Assembly (NCBI RefSeq): GCF_003968655.1
Contig: NZ_RXYK01000010.1
Span: 1-64,000, forward strand
DNA: 64,000 nt
Source: Chlorobium phaeovibrioides
GTDB taxonomy: Bacteria; Bacteroidota; Chlorobiia; Chlorobiales; Chlorobiaceae
Direction: 5' to 3'
Under the pieces are notes generated by a model. That model was not told the DNA's origin and did not search any database. It was given only the letters and a program-made list of their open reading frames with translations. The translations under genes were made by a program, and so were the position numbers. Below, one piece after another: positions 60,305 to 64,000 of this stretch. Position 1 is the first letter of the stretch. Each line of letters begins with the position of its first letter.

Positions 60305-61115
60305 GGGAAAGGTAGCCATCATCACCGGTTCGTCGCGCGGGATTGGCAACGCCATTGCCCATGCGTTTGTTTCCGAGGGTGCGAAGGTTGTGGTGACTTC
60401 ATCATCCGGCACAAATGTAGCGGATGCAGTTGCGGGCTTTCCACCGGGGTCGGTGCATGGCCGGGTGTGTGATGTTCTCTCTTTGGGAGAAGTGCAGGCA
60501 CTTGTTGCAGAGAGCGCCGAATGTTTCGGGAAAGTTGACTGCTTCATCAACAATGCGGGGATTTCCGACCCTTTCTGCGCTCTTGCAGAAAGCGATCCGG
60601 ACGCATGGGGCAGGGTGATTGATACCAATATCAAGGGGACATACAACGGCAGCCGTGCGGCTATCTGTTATTTCCTCCGCGAGAACCCGCACGGCAAGCT
60701 CATCAATATGGCGGGTTCGGGGACAGACAGCGGTTCGAATACTCCATGGATAAGCGCCTACGGAACAACCAAGGCGGCAATTGCCCGTTTTACGCATGCC
60801 GTTGCAGCCGAATATCGCCATACACCACTCTCCGTGATGCTGCTGCATCCCGGCCTTGTCCGCACCGCCATGGTCAGTACGGAAAACCCCACCCCGGAAT
60901 TGCAGAAGCAGCTTGCTTCGTTCAATACAATCCTCGACATTTTTGCCCAGCCCCCCTCTGTGGCGGCTGGACTTGCCGTCCGGATGGCTTCCGGGTGGAG
61001 CGACGGAAAAACGGATATCTATCTTTCAGCGCTCAGCGGAATGAGAAAAAAAAGGTTGCTCCTGACCTTTCCCTTCCGTAAAATATTCAACAGGATAGAC
61101 CGTCAAACATATTAA
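60291..61115 (+). CDS. Short-chain dehydrogenase/reductase
   Basis: This 274-aa SDR has the cofactor motif TGSSRGIG (about residues 12-19), NNAG and the catalytic YxxxK (YGTTK). Start is ATG 60291 ([13 protein letters not shown]), not the long upstream extension, because SDR N-termini begin there. GGAGG at 60284 is very close to the ATG. The first 14 bases lie inside the RuBisCO-like gene, so translation is probably coupled. It probably handles a carbonyl intermediate in the same pathway. lptE follows after 6 bases. Confidence 0.9.
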   Translation: MGRLEGKVAIITGSSRGIGNAIAHAFVSEGAKVVVTSSSGTNVADAVAGFPPGSVHGRVCDVLSLGEVQALVAESAECFGKVDCFINNAGISDPFCALAESDPDAWGRVIDTNIKGTYNGSRAAICYFLRENPHGKLINMAGSGTDSGSNTPWISAYGTTKAAIARFTHAVAAEYRHTPLSVMLLHPGLVRTAMVSTENPTPELQKQLASFNTILDIFAQPPSVAAGLAVRMASGWSDGKTDIYLSALSGMRKKRLLLTFPFRKIFNRIDRQTY

Positions 61116-61121
61116 CCGGAC

Positions 61122-61628
61122 ATGGGCCGTTTCATGCTGAAAACCGTTGTATCAAGGGCGCTCTCTCTGGCTTTGCTGCTCCTCTCGCTCAGTGGGTGTT
61201 ACAGCCTGGGCGGAGGCTCTCTTCCTGAACATGTGAAAACCGTTGCAGTTCCGGTTTTTGCAGGCGGTTCAGGGTATGGCAATGATCTCAACAGGGCAGT
61301 GACGAATAAAATTGAAGCCGCCACTCCGCTTCAGATAACCTCATCCATTGCCCGGGCGGATGCTCTGCTGGAGTGCTCCATAACCACCTGGTCGGACAGT
61401 TCAAGCCAGCTTTCGGTTGATACGGAACGGGCCATCACCAACAGGATTACGATAGGGGTGCGGGCTTCCATGGATGACAGGGTGGAGAAAAAACAGATGT
61501 TTTCGCAGTCGTTTGTTGCTTTTGCCGATTACACCGTGGGTGACTATCTTGGCCAGCAGGAGGCCATACGGGTCTGTATGGAGCGTATCGCCGATGAAAT
61601 TATTGATGCGATCGTATCTGGATGGTGA
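61122..61628 (+). CDS. LptE-like LPS-assembly lipoprotein
   Basis: This 168-aa lipoprotein has a signal ending in lipobox LSGC with Cys26. The mature part (VKTVAVPVFAG, ITSSIARADALLECSITTW) matches the Bacteroidetes/Chlorobi LptE family, which plugs the LptD barrel and delivers LPS to the outer surface. Spacing of 6 bases from the SDR gene suggests shared transcription by position rather than by function. Confidence 0.85.
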   Translation: MGRFMLKTVVSRALSLALLLLSLSGCYSLGGGSLPEHVKTVAVPVFAGGSGYGNDLNRAVTNKIEAATPLQITSSIARADALLECSITTWSDSSSQLSVDTERAITNRITIGVRASMDDRVEKKQMFSQSFVAFADYTVGDYLGQQEAIRVCMERIADEIIDAIVSGW

Positions 61629-61645
61629 ATTTAACGGAGGGACTC

Positions 61646-62092
61646 ATGGGTTCCATGAAAGATGTTGACTATCGCCTTCAGCTTGTGAGGGGATTTCTTG
61701 AGGAGGCCAGGCAGGATTTTGCCGGGGGACGCTGGCGCGCAGCTGTTTCAGGCTCGGTGCTTGCAGTTGAGAATGCGGGGGTAGGGGTGCTGATGCTTTT
61801 TGGTGTTGCGCCGACCACGCACAGGCCGGGAGAGCATCTGACGAGGCTGATGGGCGAGGGAACCCTTTCAGCCGAGGTTGCCGGAATGATCGGGCAGCTT
61901 CTGCCCCTGTTTGAACGGCATGGTTCCCATCAGAAGATGCTGACGAAATATGGTGATGAAGAGGGCTACCGGCTTCCCTGGGATATTTTTGGAGAGGAGG
62001 ACGCGCGTGAAGCGTTTGCATCAGCAGAGACGGCCATGCGCATTGCGTCTGACATAGCCGCAGTGATCTCTTCTTCTGGCGGAAAAGCGTAG
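61646..62092 (+). CDS. HEPN-domain protein
   Basis: This 148-aa all-helical protein matches the HEPN fold: helix LVRGFLEEARQDFAGGRWRAAVSGSVLAVENA, then HLTRLMGEG and LLPLFERHGSHQ. The arginine-histidine arrangement may be an RNase-like site, but I cannot be sure it is active. Start is ATG 61646 with GGAGGG (61636-61641) 4 bases upstream; the longer frame from 61622 overlaps lptE. HEPN proteins often pair with MNT nucleotidyltransferases; none is adjacent here. Confidence 0.75.
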   Translation: MGSMKDVDYRLQLVRGFLEEARQDFAGGRWRAAVSGSVLAVENAGVGVLMLFGVAPTTHRPGEHLTRLMGEGTLSAEVAGMIGQLLPLFERHGSHQKMLTKYGDEEGYRLPWDIFGEEDAREAFASAETAMRIASDIAAVISSSGGKA

Positions 62093-62107
62093 AGCTGAAT
62101 TATTTTT

Positions 62108-62115
62108 GTATATTG
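62108..62115 (+). promoter_or_regulatory. Candidate extended -10 (GTATATTG) for the rfb genes
   Basis: GTATATTG lies 66 bases before the rfbA ATG, just after the HEPN stop. Same octamer as before gcvT and the aldolase/SDR fusion; no good -35. Confidence 0.45.
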
Positions 62116-62181
62116 ATAAAAACTATCCGTAAGGGTGCCCCACCCATGTCGGTACTTTGACGGAACGAACATCGAGGCACC

Positions 62182-63060
62182 ATGAAAGGCATTATTCTGG
62201 CCGGAGGTTCCGGTACAAGGCTCTATCCTGTTACGAGGGGCATTTCAAAGCAGCTCCTTCCCGTCTACGACAAACCGATGATATACTATCCACTGACCAC
62301 CCTCATGCTTGCGGGAATCAGGGATATTCTCATCATCACGACTCCTGAAGATCAGCCATCATTCCGGAAACTGCTCGGCGACGGCAGTGACTGGGGAATC
62401 TCTCTCTCCTACACGATTCAGCCATCTCCCGACGGCCTTGCGCAGGCGTTCATTCTTGGTGAGGAGTTCCTCGGAGGTGATGATGTGGCTCTGATTCTTG
62501 GGGACAACATCTTTTTCGGCTACGCTTTCACTCCTATGCTTGATCTTGCAGTCCGGACGGTTCGTGAGCAGCGGAAGGCGACAATTTTCGGTTATGCCGT
62601 CAGTGACCCGGAACGGTACGGTGTCGCTGAAATTGATGGTGAGGGCAATGTGCTCTCCATTGTGGAAAAGCCTGAGAACCCGAAGTCCGACTATGCGGTT
62701 GTGGGGCTTTATTTTTATCCCAATGATGTGGTTGAGGTTGCCCGCAATGTTCGCCCTTCAGCGAGGGGTGAACTTGAAATTACAAGCGTGAACGAACGCT
62801 ATCTGGAGGCCGGCCGATTGAAATGCTCCATGCTTGGCAGGGGGTTTGCATGGCTTGATACCGGAACGCACGAGTCGTTTCAGGAGGCCGGCAATTTCAT
62901 TCAGACGGTTGAGAAACGCCAGGGACTCAAGATTGCATGCCCTGAAGAGATTGCCTGGCGCAATGGCTGGATAGGCGATGAGGATCTGCTGCGGCTTGCC
63001 GTGCCGCTTTTGAAAAGTCAGTATGGAGAGTATCTGAAACGCCTTCCCTCCAGGCGCTGA
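62182..63060 (+). CDS. rfbA: Glucose-1-phosphate thymidylyltransferase
   Basis: This 292-aa enzyme makes dTDP-glucose from glucose-1-phosphate and dTTP, the first step to dTDP-L-rhamnose. The signature [33 protein letters not shown] and LGDNIFFG, and later [18 protein letters not shown], are present. rfbC follows 60 bases later. The product supplies rhamnose for LPS or other surface glycans. Confidence 0.97.
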   Translation: MKGIILAGGSGTRLYPVTRGISKQLLPVYDKPMIYYPLTTLMLAGIRDILIITTPEDQPSFRKLLGDGSDWGISLSYTIQPSPDGLAQAFILGEEFLGGDDVALILGDNIFFGYAFTPMLDLAVRTVREQRKATIFGYAVSDPERYGVAEIDGEGNVLSIVEKPENPKSDYAVVGLYFYPNDVVEVARNVRPSARGELEITSVNERYLEAGRLKCSMLGRGFAWLDTGTHESFQEAGNFIQTVEKRQGLKIACPEEIAWRNGWIGDEDLLRLAVPLLKSQYGEYLKRLPSRR

Positions 63061-63120
63061 AAGCGGGTTGCGATCTCCTCTTTCTGAAAGAATCTGAACA
63101 CTGTAAGTTTTTGTCACAGT

Positions 63121-63705
63121 ATGCGTGTAACGAGTACCGCCATTCCTGATGTCCTGGAGTTTGAGCCGGATGTTCTGGGCGATGAACGGGGATATTTTTT
63201 TGAATCCTTTCGCCGTGACCTGATTGAAGAGCATATCGGACGGGTTGATTTCGTGCAGGACAATGAGTCGAAGTCATCCCGCGGTGTTCTTCGGGGGCTC
63301 CACTTTCAGCGGCCGCCCCATACCCAGTCGAAGCTGGTCCGGGTTGTGCGGGGCAGGGTGCTTGATGTTGCCGTGGACATCCGGCGGGGATCGCCCTGGT
63401 ATGGCCGGTATGTTGCCTGTGAGCTGGACGGTGAGCGTAAAAACGAGCTCTGGGTTCCCAAAGGGTTTGCCCATGGGTTTGTGGTTCTCTCTGATGAAGC
63501 GGTTTTTTCCTACAAGTGTGACAGCTACTATCAGCCCTCTTCTGAGGGGGGGCTTCTCTGGAACGACCCGGCTCTTGGCATTGACTGGCGGCTTGAGGAG
63601 ACGGATATCCGTGTTTCAGGAAAGGACGGCGGACTTCCGGGTTTTTCGGGCATCGAAGATTTTCCATACAGTGAGTACAACGCTGAATCAGTCTACCGCC
63701 GATGA
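63121..63705 (+). CDS. rfbC: dTDP-4-dehydrorhamnose 3,5-epimerase
   Basis: This 194-aa cupin epimerises dTDP-4-keto-6-deoxyglucose at C3 and C5. The motifs DERGYFFESFR, QDNESKSSRGVLRGLHFQ (His and Arg active-site residues) and VPKGFAHGFVVLSDEAVFSYKC are present. Its stop overlaps the rfbD start (ATGA), so the two are translationally coupled. Confidence 0.97.
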   Translation: MRVTSTAIPDVLEFEPDVLGDERGYFFESFRRDLIEEHIGRVDFVQDNESKSSRGVLRGLHFQRPPHTQSKLVRVVRGRVLDVAVDIRRGSPWYGRYVACELDGERKNELWVPKGFAHGFVVLSDEAVFSYKCDSYYQPSSEGGLLWNDPALGIDWRLEETDIRVSGKDGGLPGFSGIEDFPYSEYNAESVYRR

Positions 63706-64000
63706 ACATTCTTGTGACAGGCAGCAATGGCCAGCTTGGCCGTGAGCTTCAGGAGCTTTCCCGCCTGCTTCCTGCGCATCGTTTCTTCTTTCATGACTTG
63801 CAGGAGCTTGATATAACAGAGAGTTCGGCTGTCATGTCGGCTGTTGCCAGGTGCCAGCCCTCGGTGCTCATCAATGCGGCTGCATATACTGCAGTTGACA
63901 GGGCGGAGAGGGATCCTGAATCAGCATTCCGTGTCAACCGCAACGGTGCCGGTGTTCTTGCCTCCGCCTGTAGGGAGGCCGGAGTACTCCTGCTTCATGT
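63702..64000 (+). CDS. rfbD: dTDP-4-dehydrorhamnose reductase (3' partial)
   Basis: The frame begins MNILVTGSNGQLGRELQEL, the Rossmann NADPH motif of RfbD, and continues with VLINAAAYTAVDRAERDP to the window end. It reduces the last keto intermediate to dTDP-L-rhamnose. About a third of the usual 290 or so residues is present. ATG overlaps the rfbC stop. Confidence 0.93.
   Translation, partial: MNILVTGSNGQLGRELQELSRLLPAHRFFFHDLQELDITESSAVMSAVARCQPSVLINAAAYTAVDRAERDPESAFRVNRNGAGVLASACREAGVLLLH

Noticed and set aside
61622-61645. Upstream ATG for the HEPN gene
   Set aside because: It overlaps the lptE end and has no RBS, while GGAGGG precedes ATG 61646 at good spacing.

Overview
The window looks like chromosome of a green sulfur bacterium (Chlorobi, Chlorobium/Pelodictyon lineage). 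Three things point there. First, a form IV RuBisCO-like protein sits in a cluster with a class II aldolase/SDR fusion, an LsrF-type class I aldolase and a second SDR. Second, the primary sigma factor is short and lacks region 1.1. Third, giant RTX-type surface-protein genes are present, as known in this phylum. The species call is an inference from gene content; no search was run.

Region 1 (1-29.4 kb) is a type I secretion island, all on the + strand. It starts inside a giant repetitive protein (at least 6,160 residues, open at the window edge). A rho-independent terminator follows, then a second large RTX protein (1,943 aa), a LapB/LssB-type ABC exporter with a degenerate C39-like domain, a 92-aa protein of unknown function, an HlyD-type membrane fusion protein and an exported trypsin-like protease. 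The outer-membrane channel is not in the window. The likely job is export of two very large calcium-binding surface proteins.

Region 2 (29.5-55.7 kb) is housekeeping. In order it holds a possible 52-aa small gene, clpP, valS and rpoD (+); lptG/lptF-type permease and an M16 lipoprotein peptidase (-); uvrB, a bifunctional (p)ppGpp synthetase/hydrolase, a LemA lipoprotein with two TPM-domain proteins, gcvT and ftsK (+); der, mrp and nfu (-); rplM-rpsI, rpsB-tsf and pyrH (+); and recX (-). The first TPM protein appears to use a non-AUG start overlapping the lemA stop, which restores a signal peptide.

Region 3 (55.8-61.1 kb) is the aldolase/SDR fusion, LsrF-like aldolase, RuBisCO-like protein and SDR cluster. 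Its composition suggests a carbon-carbon-cleaving salvage route for a phosphorylated sugar, perhaps linked to sulfur metabolism. Region 4 (61.1-64 kb) holds an LptE-like lipoprotein, a HEPN-domain protein and the dTDP-rhamnose genes rfbA, rfbC and rfbD (cut by the window end).

No tRNA, rRNA, CRISPR array, insertion sequence or prophage was recognised. No gene-free stretch exceeds about 165 bases. The longest gaps (18484-18690, 29382-29765, 38404-38565, 52529-52686) are described in their own entries.
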